64,000 nt of DNA from Pseudomonas chlororaphis subsp. piscium. Lineage in GTDB: Bacteria; Pseudomonadota; Gammaproteobacteria; Pseudomonadales; Pseudomonadaceae. This document shows, one piece after another, positions 54,176 through 64,000 of this stretch. Positions within the stretch are counted from its first letter, which is position 1. Each line of letters begins with the position of its first letter. Location: NCBI RefSeq assembly GCF_003850345.1, contig NZ_CP027707.1:3224001-3288000 (forward strand). Reading direction: 5' to 3'. The notes beneath the pieces were generated by a model, which was not told the origin of the DNA, ran no database searches, and worked only from the letters and a program-made list of their open reading frames with translations. The translations under genes were made by a program, and so were the position numbers.

Positions 54176-54883
54176 TCACACCCGCGGCGCCAACACCTCA
54201 CCAATACTCCGCCGGCGCGCATGAGCTTCGCTGGCATGGATCAGTTGCTCCAGGTCTTGCGGCGTGACGTCGAAGAACTCCTGCATTTCATCCAGCGCCA
54301 GCTTGAGGTCGGCGGCGGTGATGGCCAGGGCATCGGTGGATGGCTGATCGGCGGGCAGCTTGGTCGCGGGTTCACTCTGGCCCTTGGGGTAACGGATGCG
54401 GGTCAGGTTGTTGTAGGCCAGGGCGCTGAGCAACAGGCACAGGGCCGCCAGCATCACCGGGCCCAGGGCCAGCCAGTCGAGGGCGATGGTGGCCGGGTCG
54501 GCCAGCACCATCGTCAGGGCCACGGCGCCGGCTGGCGGGTGCAGGCAGCGCAGCCAGCACATCAGCACCAGGGACATGCCGGCGGCCAGGCAGGCGCTGC
54601 CCAGGGTGCGTCCAAGTACATGGGCCACCAGCAACGCCAGGACCGCGGCGCACAGGTAGCCGCCGAGGATCGACCAGGGTTGCGCCAGCGCCCCGGACGA
54701 CACCGCGAACAGCAGCACCGCCGAAGCCCCCAGCGGGCCGATCAGGTGCAGCGCCACCTCCATACCGAACACCCGGCTGCATAACCAGACACTGAGCAGC
54801 GTGCCCAAGGCCATGCCGATCGCAGCGCGGCTCCATTCCGAGGGGCGGGTATTGATGGCGGCGGGTTTCCAGCGAGCAAGCAT
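54176..54883 (-). CDS. HPP-family integral membrane protein
   Basis: The 235-residue protein has four or five N-terminal membrane helices and the defining HPP motif in LRCLHPPAGAVALTMVL. A cytoplasmic C-terminal tail of about 80 residues follows (AADLKLALDEMQEFFDVTPQDLEQLI). HPP proteins are poorly characterised; some are implicated in nitrite transport in cyanobacteria and plastids. ATG at 54883 was chosen; a GTG at 54985 would add a 34-residue extension that lacks family character. It follows the MFS gene by 157 bases, which include the 15-base palindrome CGGCACAGTGTGCCG at about 54980. Confidence 0.85.
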   Translation of the reverse strand: MLARWKPAAINTRPSEWSRAAIGMALGTLLSVWLCSRVFGMEVALHLIGPLGASAVLLFAVSSGALAQPWSILGGYLCAAVLALLVAHVLGRTLGSACLAAGMSLVLMCWLRCLHPPAGAVALTMVLADPATIALDWLALGPVMLAALCLLLSALAYNNLTRIRYPKGQSEPATKLPADQPSTDALAITAADLKLALDEMQEFFDVTPQDLEQLIHASEAHARRRSIGEVLAPRV

Positions 54884-55040
54884 GACGAAGCGATCCAATT
54901 CCGGTTCAGCGGGCAAAAAGAAGGGCTTGTCTGGATCACCAGAAAGCCCTGAAACGTTCCAACATTTGGGGGGAGGAACCGGCACAGTGTGCCGATCAAT
55001 CGAAGCGTCTACAAATTCATAATAATGCTGTTTAAGTGCA

Positions 55041-56225
55041 CTATTTTTGCACTGTCGCGGCCTGGGCCACCCGCCGTCCGCTGATGAAACACAGCAGCCC
55101 GCCCAGGGCCGCCAAGGCGCTCAGGGCATAGAACATGGTCGGCGCCGGGGTGTGCACCAGCAGGTAGCCGCAGATCACCGGGCTCAAGGCGCCGCCCAGG
55201 GCCGCGAGGTTCTGTGCGCCGTAATAGCTTCCGCGCAATGCCTCGGGGGCCAGGGTGTCGATGAACAGGAACTCCGCCGGGTAGATGATCATCTCGCCGA
55301 GGGTGAAGACGAACATCGCCAGGCACCAGCCCAGCAGGCTGTCGGCCAGGCTGAAGCCGATCAGGCCGAGGATGAACAGGCTGGTGCCGACGGCGATCCA
55401 GTAACGCAGCTGTTCGCGCTTGAGGAAACGGCCGATCTGGTACTGCAAAAGGATCACGCTGATGGCGTTGCAGGCCAGCAGGGCGGCCATGGTGTCGAGG
55501 GCGCTTTTCGCGTCTTCGGTGACCAGCAGGTACTGCGACAGGTACAGGGTGAAGCGCCCGTGGACGATGGTGCTGAGCAGGCAGCCGCAGGTGAACATGA
55601 TCAGCGTGCGGTTGTTTTTCAGGGTCACCAGGGTGTCGAGGAAACTCTGCGGCTTGCTCAGCGAGGACAGGCCCGGAGTCGGTGGAATGCCGCGCATCAG
55701 CAGGGTGCTGAGAAGGGCGATGGCGCCGGCGATCAGGAACGGCGCCAGCGGCAGGTGCCCGGCGATCACTACGCCGAGCATGGGGCCGGTGGCGTAGCCG
55801 ATATTGGTCAGGGTGTAGCGCAGGGAGAACACCCTGGCCCTCTGACTCACCGGCAGGTTTTCGCTGATGATCGCCTTGGAGCCGATCAGGAACAGCGCCG
55901 AGGCGGTTTCGGTGATCACCAGGATCCCGGTGGTCAGGTAGAGGTTGTGGGCGAAGGTCAGCAGCACAAAACCGATACCGCTGGAGAGCATGGTCAGGAT
56001 CAGCAGCCGGCGCTTGTCCAGGCGATCGAGAATGTAGCCGCCATACAGCGCGAGCAGGGTGGCGATGAACACCGCGATCCCCAGCAGCAGACCGACGTCC
56101 TGCTGATCGAGGCTGAGTTTTTCGCTAAGGAACAGGGTGAGCAGGGGGCTGGTGATGGCGCGACTGACGACAATGGTCAGCGAGCAGATCATCAGGCGGC
56201 GGATAACCAGCGAATAAGTGGCCAC
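55041..56225 (-). CDS. Major facilitator superfamily transporter (MdtH-like)
   Basis: This 394-residue transporter has 12 predicted helices. The loop 2-3 motif GGYILDRLDKRRLLI is a fair match to the MFS signature, and RYTLTNIGYATGPMLG is typical of the drug-efflux MdtH/YceL group. The start is GTG at 56225. The substrate is unknown; drug or metabolite export is most likely. No regulator lies next to it. Upstream, 56226-56457 holds the REP pair. Confidence 0.88.
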   Translation of the reverse strand: MATYSLVIRRLMICSLTIVVSRAITSPLLTLFLSEKLSLDQQDVGLLLGIAVFIATLLALYGGYILDRLDKRRLLILTMLSSGIGFVLLTFAHNLYLTTGILVITETASALFLIGSKAIISENLPVSQRARVFSLRYTLTNIGYATGPMLGVVIAGHLPLAPFLIAGAIALLSTLLMRGIPPTPGLSSLSKPQSFLDTLVTLKNNRTLIMFTCGCLLSTIVHGRFTLYLSQYLLVTEDAKSALDTMAALLACNAISVILLQYQIGRFLKREQLRYWIAVGTSLFILGLIGFSLADSLLGWCLAMFVFTLGEMIIYPAEFLFIDTLAPEALRGSYYGAQNLAALGGALSPVICGYLLVHTPAPTMFYALSALAALGGLLCFISGRRVAQAATVQK

Positions 56226-56359
56226 GGTGGTGCACGAGTCCTTGTTGTCTGAGTGGGCGATAATCCCTAGCGATCCTGCAGCCCAGGCTCGCCATCCTCT
56301 GACAGTTGCGCGGGCACTTCAAGAAGACCCGCGCCCCATCTCAAATACCGCCCCATCTT

Positions 56360-56462
56360 CTGTAGGAGCGAAGCTTGCTCGCGATGGTCGTTAACGATGG
56401 CGCGTACTCATTGGATGAACGCGGCGCACTCAGGTGCATCGCGAGCAAGCTTCGCTCCTACG
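56360..56462. repeat. REP family B inverted pair overlapping a gene end
   Basis: CTGTAGGAGCGAAGCTTGCTCGCGATGG (56360-56387) faces CATCGCGAGCAAGCTTCGCTCCTA (56438 to about 56461). Both arms carry GCTC in place of the GCCC of other copies. The right arm runs into the stop codon of the adjacent GNAT gene. Confidence 0.88.
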
Positions 56463-56991
56463 ATTGGCTTGGTTCAGCAGGCAGCGTCAGGCGCATGGCG
56501 CAGCGCCGGGCCGTTGGCAGGCCATGGCGGGCTTCCTCGGCCAGTACCTGTTGCAGGCGCGGCCCCAGTTGGTCGGCGTCCAGGGTGACAAACCCGCAGC
56601 GCTGGTAGAAGGGTTCATTCCACGGCAGTTGGCGAAAGGTGCTCAGGGTCAGGGCGCTGAAGCCTTGCTGGCGCGCCTGTTCGCGCACCGTCTCCAGCAG
56701 GCGGCGGCCAATGCCGCGCCCTTGGGCGTTGCTGGCGACCGAGATTTCCCAGATATGCAGCGCGTCGGCGCAGGCTTCGGCGTCGAGGAAGGCGCACACC
56801 TCTTGCTCGAGCACCGCCACCCACACCCGCTGCTGGCGGATATGCGCGCGATGCTGCGCGGCGTCGGGCACCGCGGCGTCGGCCAGCCAGGCCAGTTCGG
56901 GGTCGCGGCGAAACAGTGCGGCGGCGCTGCGCTCGATGGTGGGGAGCAGAATGGCATCGGCCTCTGTGGCCAGGCGGATTTGCAGAGTCAT
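56458..56991 (-). CDS. GNAT family N-acetyltransferase
   Basis: This 177-residue single-domain GNAT has EISVASNAQGRGIGRRLLETVREQAR (the acetyl-CoA P-loop R/QxxGxG/A) and FYQRCGFVTLD near the end. The substrate is unknown; small single-domain members often act on amines, antibiotics or protein N-termini. Its last codons and stop (CTA at 56458-56460 on plus) fall inside a REP arm, so the C-terminus has been shaped by, or evolved with, the repeat. It follows the GT39 gene at 57.0 kb by 41 bases. Confidence 0.85.
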   Translation of the reverse strand: MTLQIRLATEADAILLPTIERSAAALFRRDPELAWLADAAVPDAAQHRAHIRQQRVWVAVLEQEVCAFLDAEACADALHIWEISVASNAQGRGIGRRLLETVREQARQQGFSALTLSTFRQLPWNEPFYQRCGFVTLDADQLGPRLQQVLAEEARHGLPTARRCAMRLTLPAEPSQS

Positions 56992-57032
56992 GGGGCGCGA
57001 GTGTAAGGAGCCAGGGGGCGGTGGGGCAACCT

Positions 57033-58649
57033 TCAGGGTTGGGGAGTGGCAGGCAGGTGCAGCATGACGAAGTCGTTCTTGTCGAAGCGCCCGCTGAGCA
57101 CCGGGGCCAGTCGCGCCAGGGGCGTGGCCTTGAGCGTCGCCAGGTCGCTTTGATCCATGATCACCCAGGCCGGGCCTGGTATGGCCGCAAGAGCCTCGGG
57201 GCGCTCGGTGAACAGCGGCTGCAGGTCCTGGTCGAGGTTGACCATGAACTTGATGGCCTTGGCGTCCTTGCCCATGGCGTGCAACACCAGCGGCGCCGGG
57301 TCGTTCTGTATCAATCTTTGCGCCGCGAGGCTGAAGTCGCGGGTGTCGTAAAGCTGGCGTTCGACGGGTTCGAACACCCCGATGTAGGCGGCCCAGACCG
57401 CCAGCACCGCGGTATAGGCCAGGCCGACGGCACGCGAGTGCGGCCGGGCCAGCATCAGCAGCGCGGCCATTTGCAGCAGGCCGAGGAGCGCCAGCATCGC
57501 GCTCAGGTCCGGCAGTTGCTCGGGGAACTTGCGTTGCAGCACCAGCAACCCGCCGATCAACAGCCCCGGCAGCAATAGCCATATGCCTTGGATCGCGATC
57601 CGCAGCCAGGCCAGGAAGCGCCCCTGGCGCGCCTGGAACGGGTAGGCCGCGACAATCGCCGCCATGGGCAGCATCGGCAGCAGGTAGCGGGCTTTCTTGG
57701 CCTGGGGAATCGACAGGCCGATCATCACCAGCAGCCCCGCGGCGGTGCACAGGCGCAACAGCTTCAGCGCCGGGTCCGGTTCGTCGCGCCGGGCCAGCAG
57801 CACGCCGATCCACGCCAGGATCGCCAGGGGGTAGGCCAGGGCGTAGTTGCCCAGGGAACTGCTGAAGTAATAGGACCAGCCGCTGCTGCCTTCGCTGCCG
57901 TCCATGCGCCCCATGAACTGCATGCGGATCACCTCCTGGACAAAGGCCGGCCCGCCACTGAGTTGGGCCAGCCACAGCAGCAGGCCGACGCAGGCCAGCA
58001 GCAGGAGCAGCGCAACGCAGCCGAAACCGAACAGGCGGCGCCACTGGCCGCCCAGCAGGTAATAGCTGCACAGCATGCCCGTGGGGATCACCAGGCCGAT
58101 CGGCCCGCGGATGGCGAACCCCAGCACCAGCAGGAGCAGGATCAGCCAGAGCCGACGGGGCGCGGCGAAATGGTCATGGGCGTAGCCCAGGTAAAACACC
58201 GCCAGCGCCAGGGCGGCGAGTATCTGGTCCAGGGACACGGCGCGGGTTTCGCAGATAAAGGTATTGCTGAGCAGCAACAGGGCGACGCTGAGCAGCGCCC
58301 AGGTCCTGGAACAGGGCGCCACCAGTCGATAGATCAGGCTGACTATGGTGGCCGAAGCCAGGGCCGTGGGCAGCCAGGCGCTCAGGCTGACGACCCGGCC
58401 GAACGGCAGCGAGAACAGATAGATCAGCAGCGTCGAGGCGCTGCTGTAGTCGGCATAGGGCTGGCCATAGGTGGTGGGGAAGAACCCCGGCCCATGGCGC
58501 AGCATTTCCTTGGCGAACAGGACGAACCTGGAATCGAAACCGGTCACCGTCTGCTGGTAGACCCCGGCACAGAACAGCAGCAGTGCCAGCAGCCCCAGCC
58601 CCAACGCTTGCCAGTGCAGTGTCTGGGCGGGGACGGCGCGCGGGGTCAT
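57033..58649 (-). CDS. GT39 (ArnT-like) membrane glycosyltransferase appended to the arn operon
   Basis: This 538-residue polytopic protein has about 11-12 helices and a C-terminal periplasmic domain. The first loop has TGFDSRFVLFAKEMLRHG, a variant of the ArnT DETRYA motif with DSRF. The middle has PQAKKARYLLPMLPMAA. It starts directly at the ugd stop (TGAATG), so it is translationally coupled to the arn genes. It is probably a second lipid-linked sugar transferase acting on LPS or another glycan. It is not a close copy of ArnT. Confidence 0.82.
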   Translation of the reverse strand: MTPRAVPAQTLHWQALGLGLLALLLFCAGVYQQTVTGFDSRFVLFAKEMLRHGPGFFPTTYGQPYADYSSASTLLIYLFSLPFGRVVSLSAWLPTALASATIVSLIYRLVAPCSRTWALLSVALLLLSNTFICETRAVSLDQILAALALAVFYLGYAHDHFAAPRRLWLILLLLVLGFAIRGPIGLVIPTGMLCSYYLLGGQWRRLFGFGCVALLLLLACVGLLLWLAQLSGGPAFVQEVIRMQFMGRMDGSEGSSGWSYYFSSSLGNYALAYPLAILAWIGVLLARRDEPDPALKLLRLCTAAGLLVMIGLSIPQAKKARYLLPMLPMAAIVAAYPFQARQGRFLAWLRIAIQGIWLLLPGLLIGGLLVLQRKFPEQLPDLSAMLALLGLLQMAALLMLARPHSRAVGLAYTAVLAVWAAYIGVFEPVERQLYDTRDFSLAAQRLIQNDPAPLVLHAMGKDAKAIKFMVNLDQDLQPLFTERPEALAAIPGPAWVIMDQSDLATLKATPLARLAPVLSGRFDKNDFVMLHLPATPQP

Positions 58650-60023
58650 TCAGGCTTCAACCGGTGTGCCGGCCCATTGCTGGTAAGGAATCGGCAGGTG
58701 GCGCGACTCGCCGCGGCCGATCGGGAAGTAGGTGAAGCCGCTGCGGGCCAGGCGCTCGGCGTCGTACAGGTTACGTCCGTCGAAGATCACCGGGGCCTTG
58801 AGGCGCTGTTGCAGCAGATGGAAATCCGGCGCCTTGAACTGCTGCCATTCGGTGCAGATGATCAGCGCGTCGGCGTCGTTGAGCACCGATTCCGGGGTGC
58901 CCATCAACATCAGCTTCGGCTCGTCGGGGTACAGGCGCTGGGTTTCCTGCATGGCTTCCGGGTCGAAGGCGCGCACATTGGCGCCGGCGGCCCACAGCGA
59001 CTCCAGCAGCACCCGGCTGGGGGCGTCGCGCATGTCGTCGGTGTTGGGCTTGAAGGCCAGGCCCCAGAGGGCGAAGGTCTTGCCTTTCAGATCGCCCTGG
59101 TAGAAGGCGTTGATGCGCTCGAACAGCTTGTGCTTCTGCCGTTCGTTGATGGCTTCCACCGCTTGCAAAAGGTCGCTGGAGCAATGGGCCTGCTCGGCGC
59201 TGTGGATCAACGCGCGCATGTCCTTGGGGAAACACGAGCCGCCATAACCGCAGCCCGGATAGATGAAGTGGTAGCCGATGCGCGAGTCGGCGCCAATGCC
59301 CAGGCGTACTGACTCGATGTCGGCCCCCAGGTGTTCGGCCAGCTCGGCGATCTGGTTGATGAAGCTGATCTTGGTCGCCAGCATGCAGTTGGCGGCGTAC
59401 TTGGTCAGCTCGGCGCTGCGCAGGTCCATGAACATGATGCGGTCATGGTTGCGGTTGAACGGTGCGTAGAGGTCGCGCATCACGTCGCGGACTTCTTCGC
59501 GCTCGCAACCGACGATGATCCGGTCCGGACGGCGGCAGTCGGAAACCGCCGAGCCTTCCTTGAGGAATTCCGGATTGGAGACGATATCGAACGTCAGGGC
59601 GCGCCCGTCCAGGGCCTTTTCGATGTGCGCTTTCAAGGTGTCGCCAGTGCCCACCGGTACCGTGGATTTCTCCACCAGGATCACCGGCTTCTCGCGGTGC
59701 CGGGCCACGGCGTCGCCCACCGACAGCACATAACGCAGGTCGGCCGAGCCGTCCTCGCTGGACGGTGTGCCGACCGCAATAAACAGCACCTGGCCATGTT
59801 GCACCGCGAGCTTTTCATCGCTGGTGAAACTCAGGCGTTTGCCTTCCAGGTTGTCGCGCACCAGGCTCGACAGTCCGGGCTCGAAGATACTGACGTGCCC
59901 CTGTTGCAGCTGCTGGACCTTGTGTTCGTCAATGTCCATGCAGATGACATCGTGGCCGACTTCGGCCAGCACGGCGGCCTGTACGAGGCCGACGTAACCA
60001 CTTCCAAATACGCTGATTTTCAT
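58650..60023 (-). CDS. ugd: UDP-glucose 6-dehydrogenase, arn operon copy
   Basis: The enzyme supplies UDP-glucuronate for L-Ara4N synthesis by ArnA. The 457-residue product has GSGYVG (7-12), [12 protein letters not shown], the catalytic Cys264 in GGSCFPKD and [13 protein letters not shown]. Its start overlaps arnF by ATGA. Compared with the EPS copy at 24.7-26.0 kb it keeps the same motifs but differs throughout, so the two look like old paralogues rather than a recent duplication. Confidence 0.95.
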   Translation of the reverse strand: MKISVFGSGYVGLVQAAVLAEVGHDVICMDIDEHKVQQLQQGHVSIFEPGLSSLVRDNLEGKRLSFTSDEKLAVQHGQVLFIAVGTPSSEDGSADLRYVLSVGDAVARHREKPVILVEKSTVPVGTGDTLKAHIEKALDGRALTFDIVSNPEFLKEGSAVSDCRRPDRIIVGCEREEVRDVMRDLYAPFNRNHDRIMFMDLRSAELTKYAANCMLATKISFINQIAELAEHLGADIESVRLGIGADSRIGYHFIYPGCGYGGSCFPKDMRALIHSAEQAHCSSDLLQAVEAINERQKHKLFERINAFYQGDLKGKTFALWGLAFKPNTDDMRDAPSRVLLESLWAAGANVRAFDPEAMQETQRLYPDEPKLMLMGTPESVLNDADALIICTEWQQFKAPDFHLLQQRLKAPVIFDGRNLYDAERLARSGFTYFPIGRGESRHLPIPYQQWAGTPVEA

Positions 60024-60433
60024 GGGGTATTCCTGGGACTTGTCGCGGGAGCAGGTCGTGAGTTGATGGTAATGACGCCGAGGATGACCAGCGCCACCCC
60101 CAGGGTTTTCGAGAGACTGAACGGCTCGTTGAACAGCGGTAGCGCGGCGGCCAGCAGGTAGACCAGGGCGTAGCTGATGCTGAGCAGGGAATAGGCCCGG
60201 CCCAGCGGCAGGTCGCGCAGGGCCAGCAGCCAGCAGAGCATCGACAGGACATAGGCGAGGATCGCCGCCAGCACCACGCCCAGCGCCAGCAGGTCGACCT
60301 GGCCGGTGGACAGCGCCGCCAGCCAGTCCGCCGGCGCCGGCAGGCGGGTCATGCTCCAGCGCATGCCCAACTGCGCGGCGCTGACCAGCAGCACGCTGCC
60401 CATGGCGAAGGTGAAGCCCAGAGCCCGGTTCAT
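60020..60433 (-). CDS. arnF: 4-amino-4-deoxy-L-arabinose-phosphoundecaprenol flippase subunit ArnF
   Basis: The 137-residue small multidrug resistance-like protein has four membrane helices. With ArnE it flips undecaprenyl-phosphate-L-Ara4N across the inner membrane. Recognisable parts are [18 protein letters not shown] near the start and [24 protein letters not shown]. The start overlaps arnE (ATGA) and the stop overlaps ugd. Confidence 0.92.
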   Translation of the reverse strand: MNRALGFTFAMGSVLLVSAAQLGMRWSMTRLPAPADWLAALSTGQVDLLALGVVLAAILAYVLSMLCWLLALRDLPLGRAYSLLSISYALVYLLAAALPLFNEPFSLSKTLGVALVILGVITINSRPAPATSPRNTP

Positions 60434-60774
60434 GCGTGGCGACTCAACAGCAGTACGCCACCGAGCACCAGCGCCACGCCCAGCCAGTGGCGGCGGTCGA
60501 TGGTTTCATGGAAGACGAAGCGGGCGATCAGGGTGATCAGCACGAAGTTCAGGCTGAGCATCGGGTAGGCAATGCCGACCTCGACCCGCTGCAGTACCAG
60601 CAGCCACACCAGCAAGCCCAGGCCGAGGCTGGCCAGGGCCAGCCACAGCCAGGGCGAGCGCAGTTTGTCGAGCGCGCCCGAAGGCTGGCCACGCCAGCTT
60701 TCCACGGCGAACTTCTGCGCGATCTGGCCCAGGCAGGTCAGCAGGCAGGCGACGAGCAGCAGCAACAGGCTCAT
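60430..60774 (-). CDS. arnE: 4-amino-4-deoxy-L-arabinose-phosphoundecaprenol flippase subunit ArnE
   Basis: The 114-residue four-helix SMR-like subunit partners ArnF. The family motifs [41 protein letters not shown] and [15 protein letters not shown] are present. ATGA overlaps on both sides couple its translation to arnT and arnF. Confidence 0.92.
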   Translation of the reverse strand: MSLLLLLVACLLTCLGQIAQKFAVESWRGQPSGALDKLRSPWLWLALASLGLGLLVWLLVLQRVEVGIAYPMLSLNFVLITLIARFVFHETIDRRHWLGVALVLGGVLLLSRHA

Positions 60775-62417
60775 GGTTGGCTCTGAGGGAAGATCAGGAT
60801 CACGAGATTGCCCTGGTCATAACGTTTGAAATCCTGCGGCAGCAGATCGATTTCGTAGTGTTCGTCGGCACTGACGCGCATCACCACGCCCACCTGGCCT
60901 TGCTTGCGTGCCTCGGGCAGCCATTCGCCGACCTTGCGCAGGTCGATATAGCGATACTGGGTGTCAGGATAGGCCAGGCCATATTTCACTTCGCCTGTCG
61001 TGTTGTACAAGGCGATATCCGGGCGCTTGAGGCGCCAGGCCAGCGCCGAGGCGGCGCCCAGGTCGTTGCTCACCAGGGTATGGCTCCGGGCGAGTTCCTC
61101 GGCGTGATCGATGATGAGTTGATCCGGCATCTTGTTGTAGACCACCGAGTTCGGCAGGCCAGCGGGCAGCAGGGCGATGAGCAGCCAGCTGCCGAGCGCC
61201 GGCGCGGCCCACAGTTGCAGCGGGCGGAAGGCCGGCAGCAGGTTGCTCATGTTCCAGCCAAGCAGGGCCAGGAACACCAGCACCAGATGCCCGGGCTCGT
61301 TGCTGTACAGCGGCTTCTTCAGCTGGAAATACACCAGCGCCAACAGCAGCAACAGGCCCAGCACCAGGTTGAGCACGGCGTTGAGGCGGATAATCCGGGT
61401 TTGCCCGGCGTGCAGCCGGTCGCTCAGGCTATTGCCCATCAGCAACGCCAGCGGCAGCAGGCACGGCAGGATATAGGCCGGCAGCTTGCCCTTGCTCAGA
61501 CTCAAGAATGCCAGCGGCAGGATCAGCCACAGCAGCAGGAAGCCGATGCTTGCCTGGCGCCGGGTCTGCCAGGCCTGCTTCAAGGCGCCCGGCAACACCA
61601 GGACCCAGGGCATGCTGAACGCCACCAGCAATGGCAGGTAGTACCACCATGGCGAGGCGTGCTGGGCGTCTTCACCGGCAAAACGACGGATGTGTTCATG
61701 CCAGAAGAAGAAGCGCCAGTAATCCGCTTCCTGGGCATGCACCGCCAGGGCCCACGGTAGGCTCACGACAATCGCCACCAGCACCGCGATGCCGCCGTAG
61801 ATGAACAGTTCGCGCAAGCGTTTCTGCCAGAACATGTAGGGCAGGGCGATCAGCACCGGCAGCAGCCAGGCGAGGAAACCCTTGGTCATGAAGCCCATGC
61901 CACAGGCGAAACCCAGGCCGGCCCAGGCCAGCAGGCGGCCGCGCGGTGTGCCGTTGTCCAGGGCAAACCACAGGGCCACCAGGCTCAGGTTGACCCAGAA
62001 GGTGAACTGCGGGTCGAGGTTGGCATAACCACCGGTGCCGACCACCACGCAGAAACTCATGTACAGCAGGGCGCAGACCAGGCTCTTGCGCGGGTCGTTC
62101 CACAACCGGCTGGCCATCAGGTAGGCCAGCAGCACGCTGAGGCCCATGCTCAGGGCCGAAGCCACCCGCACGCCGAACAGGTTCTGGCCGAACACCGCCT
62201 GGCCGAGGGCGATCATCCAGTAGCCGGCGGCCGGCTTCTCGAAATAACGGATGCCCATGAAATGCGGCGATGCCCAGTTACCGGTCAGGAGCATTTCCTG
62301 GCTGATCTGCGCATAGCGGGTTTCATCGGGAATCCACAAACCGTGGGTGGCCATCGGCAGCAGGAAGAACAGGCCGAAGGCAATCAGTAAAAGAGGCAGG
62401 GCCCAGCGTCTGGTCAT
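60771..62417 (-). CDS. arnT: Undecaprenyl phosphate-alpha-L-Ara4N transferase
   Basis: ArnT moves L-Ara4N from undecaprenyl phosphate to lipid A phosphates on the periplasmic face, giving resistance to polymyxin and cationic peptides. The 548-residue GT39 protein has the catalytic first-loop motif [29 protein letters not shown] and a C-terminal periplasmic domain. It overlaps arnD and arnE by ATGA. Confidence 0.97.
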   Translation of the reverse strand: MTRRWALPLLLIAFGLFFLLPMATHGLWIPDETRYAQISQEMLLTGNWASPHFMGIRYFEKPAAGYWMIALGQAVFGQNLFGVRVASALSMGLSVLLAYLMASRLWNDPRKSLVCALLYMSFCVVVGTGGYANLDPQFTFWVNLSLVALWFALDNGTPRGRLLAWAGLGFACGMGFMTKGFLAWLLPVLIALPYMFWQKRLRELFIYGGIAVLVAIVVSLPWALAVHAQEADYWRFFFWHEHIRRFAGEDAQHASPWWYYLPLLVAFSMPWVLVLPGALKQAWQTRRQASIGFLLLWLILPLAFLSLSKGKLPAYILPCLLPLALLMGNSLSDRLHAGQTRIIRLNAVLNLVLGLLLLLALVYFQLKKPLYSNEPGHLVLVFLALLGWNMSNLLPAFRPLQLWAAPALGSWLLIALLPAGLPNSVVYNKMPDQLIIDHAEELARSHTLVSNDLGAASALAWRLKRPDIALYNTTGEVKYGLAYPDTQYRYIDLRKVGEWLPEARKQGQVGVVMRVSADEHYEIDLLPQDFKRYDQGNLVILIFPQSQP

Positions 62418-63301
62418 GCGCCTTGCACCCCCAGCCAGCCTTCGCGGCCTTCGAGGGCGCCACGAATGACCTGCCCCTGGGGCAGGCTCTGCAAGGAGGC
62501 GGGCAACAGGTTGCCCAGGGCAGTGAAATGAATGTCGCGCTGGCGGGCTTGCGCCAGTAGCTGACGAAAATCGTTGGCCATCAGAATCCCTTCGACCTCG
62601 GCGTGAATGGTGTAGACGTTGAGCCTGTCAGGGCTGAACCGGTCCAGGATGAATGTGTTGAAGTCATGAGCCGCAACGGTCGGCCCGACTACTTCGTCGA
62701 AGGTCGGCAGGTCGACCGGAATCTGCGGGGCGCCCAGGCCGCCATCCGCCAGCCGTGGCTGGAAGATCGAGGTACCGCGGCAATCGCTGTTGTAGCGAAA
62801 GCCGAAGCCCTGCTTGGCCTCGATCACCGACTCGTCGGCGCGCCAGCCGGCGGCCGCCGAGCAGTCGACGTGCTGGCCGAGAATGTCATTGAGGGTGTCG
62901 ACGCCCTGGCGGATCTGCTCGATCAACTGCGCCTGGTTCCAGCGCCCGGCATTGGCCTGCCAGCCGTGGTGATCCCAGGCATGCAGGCCGACTTCATGAC
63001 CGGCGTCCCGGGCCCGGCGCATCAGGTGCCCGAGGTCGCGGCCGATCGGCTTGCCCGGCCAGGCGGTACCCGCCAGCAGGATGTCCCAGCCATAAAGGCT
63101 GGCGGCGTTGGAGCGCAGCATCTTCCACAGAAATTGCGGACGGATCAGGCGCCACAGGTGGCGCCCCATGTTGTCCGGGCCGACGCTGAAGAAGAAGGTG
63201 GCCTTGATCCCGGCTTCATCGAGCAGTTCCAGCAACCGCGGCACCCCCTCACGGGTGCCGCGATAGGTATCGACATCGATTCGCAGACCTGCCTGCATCA
63301 A
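62414..63301 (-). CDS. arnD: 4-deoxy-4-formamido-L-arabinose-phosphoundecaprenol deformylase
   Basis: This 295-residue polysaccharide-deacetylase-family enzyme deformylates undecaprenyl-phosphate-L-Ara4FN. It has [14 protein letters not shown] (catalytic Asp region), [13 protein letters not shown] (metal histidines) and [13 protein letters not shown]. There is no signal peptide, in keeping with cytoplasmic-face action. It overlaps arnA and arnT by four bases each. Confidence 0.96.
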   Translation of the reverse strand: MMQAGLRIDVDTYRGTREGVPRLLELLDEAGIKATFFFSVGPDNMGRHLWRLIRPQFLWKMLRSNAASLYGWDILLAGTAWPGKPIGRDLGHLMRRARDAGHEVGLHAWDHHGWQANAGRWNQAQLIEQIRQGVDTLNDILGQHVDCSAAAGWRADESVIEAKQGFGFRYNSDCRGTSIFQPRLADGGLGAPQIPVDLPTFDEVVGPTVAAHDFNTFILDRFSPDRLNVYTIHAEVEGILMANDFRQLLAQARQRDIHFTALGNLLPASLQSLPQGQVIRGALEGREGWLGVQGA

Positions 63302-64000
63302 CGCTTGTCCGCGATTTCGAGCATGGCTTCGCGCAGGAAGAAGTCCAGCGTGTTGCCGATGGTTTCCTTCATCTCGACGGTCGGCTCCCAGTTCAGCAGG
63401 CGCTTGGCGTTGGCGATGCTCGGCTTGCGGTGTTCCACGTCCTGGTAACCGGCACCGTAGAACGACTTGCTCTCGACGTCGCGGAAACCGGCGAATGGCG
63501 GGAAGTTGCCACGCAGCGGGTGGGCTTCGAACTGACGCAGCAGCTCTTCGCCCAACTGGCGGATGCTGGCTTCGTTGTCCGGGTTGCCGATGTTGATGAT
63601 CTGGCCGTTGCAGGCGTCATTGTCGTTGTCGACGATGCGCGCCAGGGCCTCGATGCCGTCGGCGATGTCGGTGAAGCAGCGCTTCTGCTCGCCGCCGTCG
63701 AACAGGCGGATCGGCGTGCCTTCCACCAGGTTGAGGATCAGCTGGGTGATGGCCCGGGAGCTGCCGATACGCGCCGAATCCAGGCGGTCCAGGCGCGGGC
63801 CCATCCAGTTGAACGGACGGAACAGGGTGAAGTTCAGGCCTTTGCTGCCGTAGGCCCAGATCACCCGGTCCAGCAACTGCTTGGACACCGAGTAGATCCA
63901 GCGCTGCTTGTTGATCGGGCCGACGATCAGGTTGGAGCTGTCTTCGTCGAAGTTCCGGTCTTGGCACATGCCATAGACTTCGGAGGTCGACGGGAAGATC
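63298..64000 (-). CDS. arnA: Bifunctional UDP-L-Ara4N formyltransferase/UDP-GlcA oxidase ArnA (5' part outside the window)
   Basis: Only the C-terminal 233 residues or so of the decarboxylase (SDR) domain are visible; the frame runs off the window at 64000. Catalytic elements present are the Ser-Glu in PSTSEVYG, the Tyr/Lys pair in [14 protein letters not shown] and the Arg in [10 protein letters not shown]. Also visible are [15 protein letters not shown] and [11 protein letters not shown]. This domain oxidatively decarboxylates UDP-glucuronate to UDP-Ara4O. The formyltransferase domain should lie upstream, beyond the window. An internal ATG at 63969 is not the start. Confidence 0.96.
   Translation of the reverse strand, partial: IFPSTSEVYGMCQDRNFDEDSSNLIVGPINKQRWIYSVSKQLLDRVIWAYGSKGLNFTLFRPFNWMGPRLDRLDSARIGSSRAITQLILNLVEGTPIRLFDGGEQKRCFTDIADGIEALARIVDNDNDACNGQIINIGNPDNEASIRQLGEELLRQFEAHPLRGNFPPFAGFRDVESKSFYGAGYQDVEHRKPSIANAKRLLNWEPTVEMKETIGNTLDFFLREAMLEIADKR

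Overview
The window is GC-rich chromosomal DNA that looks like a fluorescent-group Pseudomonas (P. fluorescens / protegens / chlororaphis type). The assignment rests on DUF1652 and DUF2790 proteins, a complete mannitol operon of the Pseudomonas mtlEFGKDYZ type, an arn lipid A modification operon ending in ugd, and two families of Pseudomonas-style REP palindromes between genes. I saw no rRNA, tRNA, insertion sequence, integrase or CRISPR array.

Layout. 0-2 kb: ecotin, a DUF1652 protein and a DUF2790 protein. 2-8 kb (minus): an orphan type VI secretion module, vgrG - DUF4123 adaptor - two tandem DUF3304 proteins (probable immunity) - a Tle1-like DUF2235 effector. The effector keeps the fold motifs but has Asp where the nucleophilic Ser is expected and Ser where the catalytic His is expected. 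8-26 kb (minus): a compact 16-gene exopolysaccharide operon, ugd - UDP-uronate epimerase - initiating sugar transferase - degenerate BY-kinase-like ATPase - outer-membrane export lipoprotein - Wzz-type co-polymerase - GT4 - Wzy - GT2 - GT2 - polysaccharide deacetylase - Wzx - secreted TIM-barrel-like glycosidase - GNAT - FemAB/BioF2-like transferase - ChbG/YdjC deacetylase. Almost every junction overlaps or abuts. I do not recognise this gene set as alginate, Psl, Pel, cellulose or PNAG.

26-38 kb: an OprD-type porin (plus), a small lytic-transglycosylase-like lipoprotein, then the mannitol/polyol operon mtlEFGKDYZ (minus). REP elements lie in three of its internal gaps. 38-41 kb: a catecholate-type TonB receptor facing away from an AraC-family regulator. 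41-50 kb: two convergent branched-chain acyl-CoA operons, isoleucine-type on plus (acyl-CoA ligase, SDR, thiolase, acyl-CoA dehydrogenase, enoyl-CoA hydratase) and valine-type on minus (3-hydroxyisobutyryl-CoA hydrolase, acyl-CoA dehydrogenase), separated by a terminator and a REP pair. 50-53 kb: a gtrA-gtrB-GT39 cassette typical of O-antigen side-chain glucosylation. 53-57 kb: LysR regulator, HPP-family membrane protein, MFS transporter, GNAT. 57-64 kb (minus): arnA (cut by the window end) - arnD - arnT - arnE - arnF - ugd, extended by an extra GT39 membrane glycosyltransferase.

Much of the window concerns the cell surface: EPS, O-antigen decoration, L-Ara4N lipid A modification and T6SS delivery. 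UDP-glucuronate is probably made by two separate ugd copies, one for the EPS and one for L-Ara4N. Start codons were chosen from ribosome-binding sites and stop/start overlaps, so several differ from the longest open frame. Family names come from recognising motifs by eye; no database search was run.
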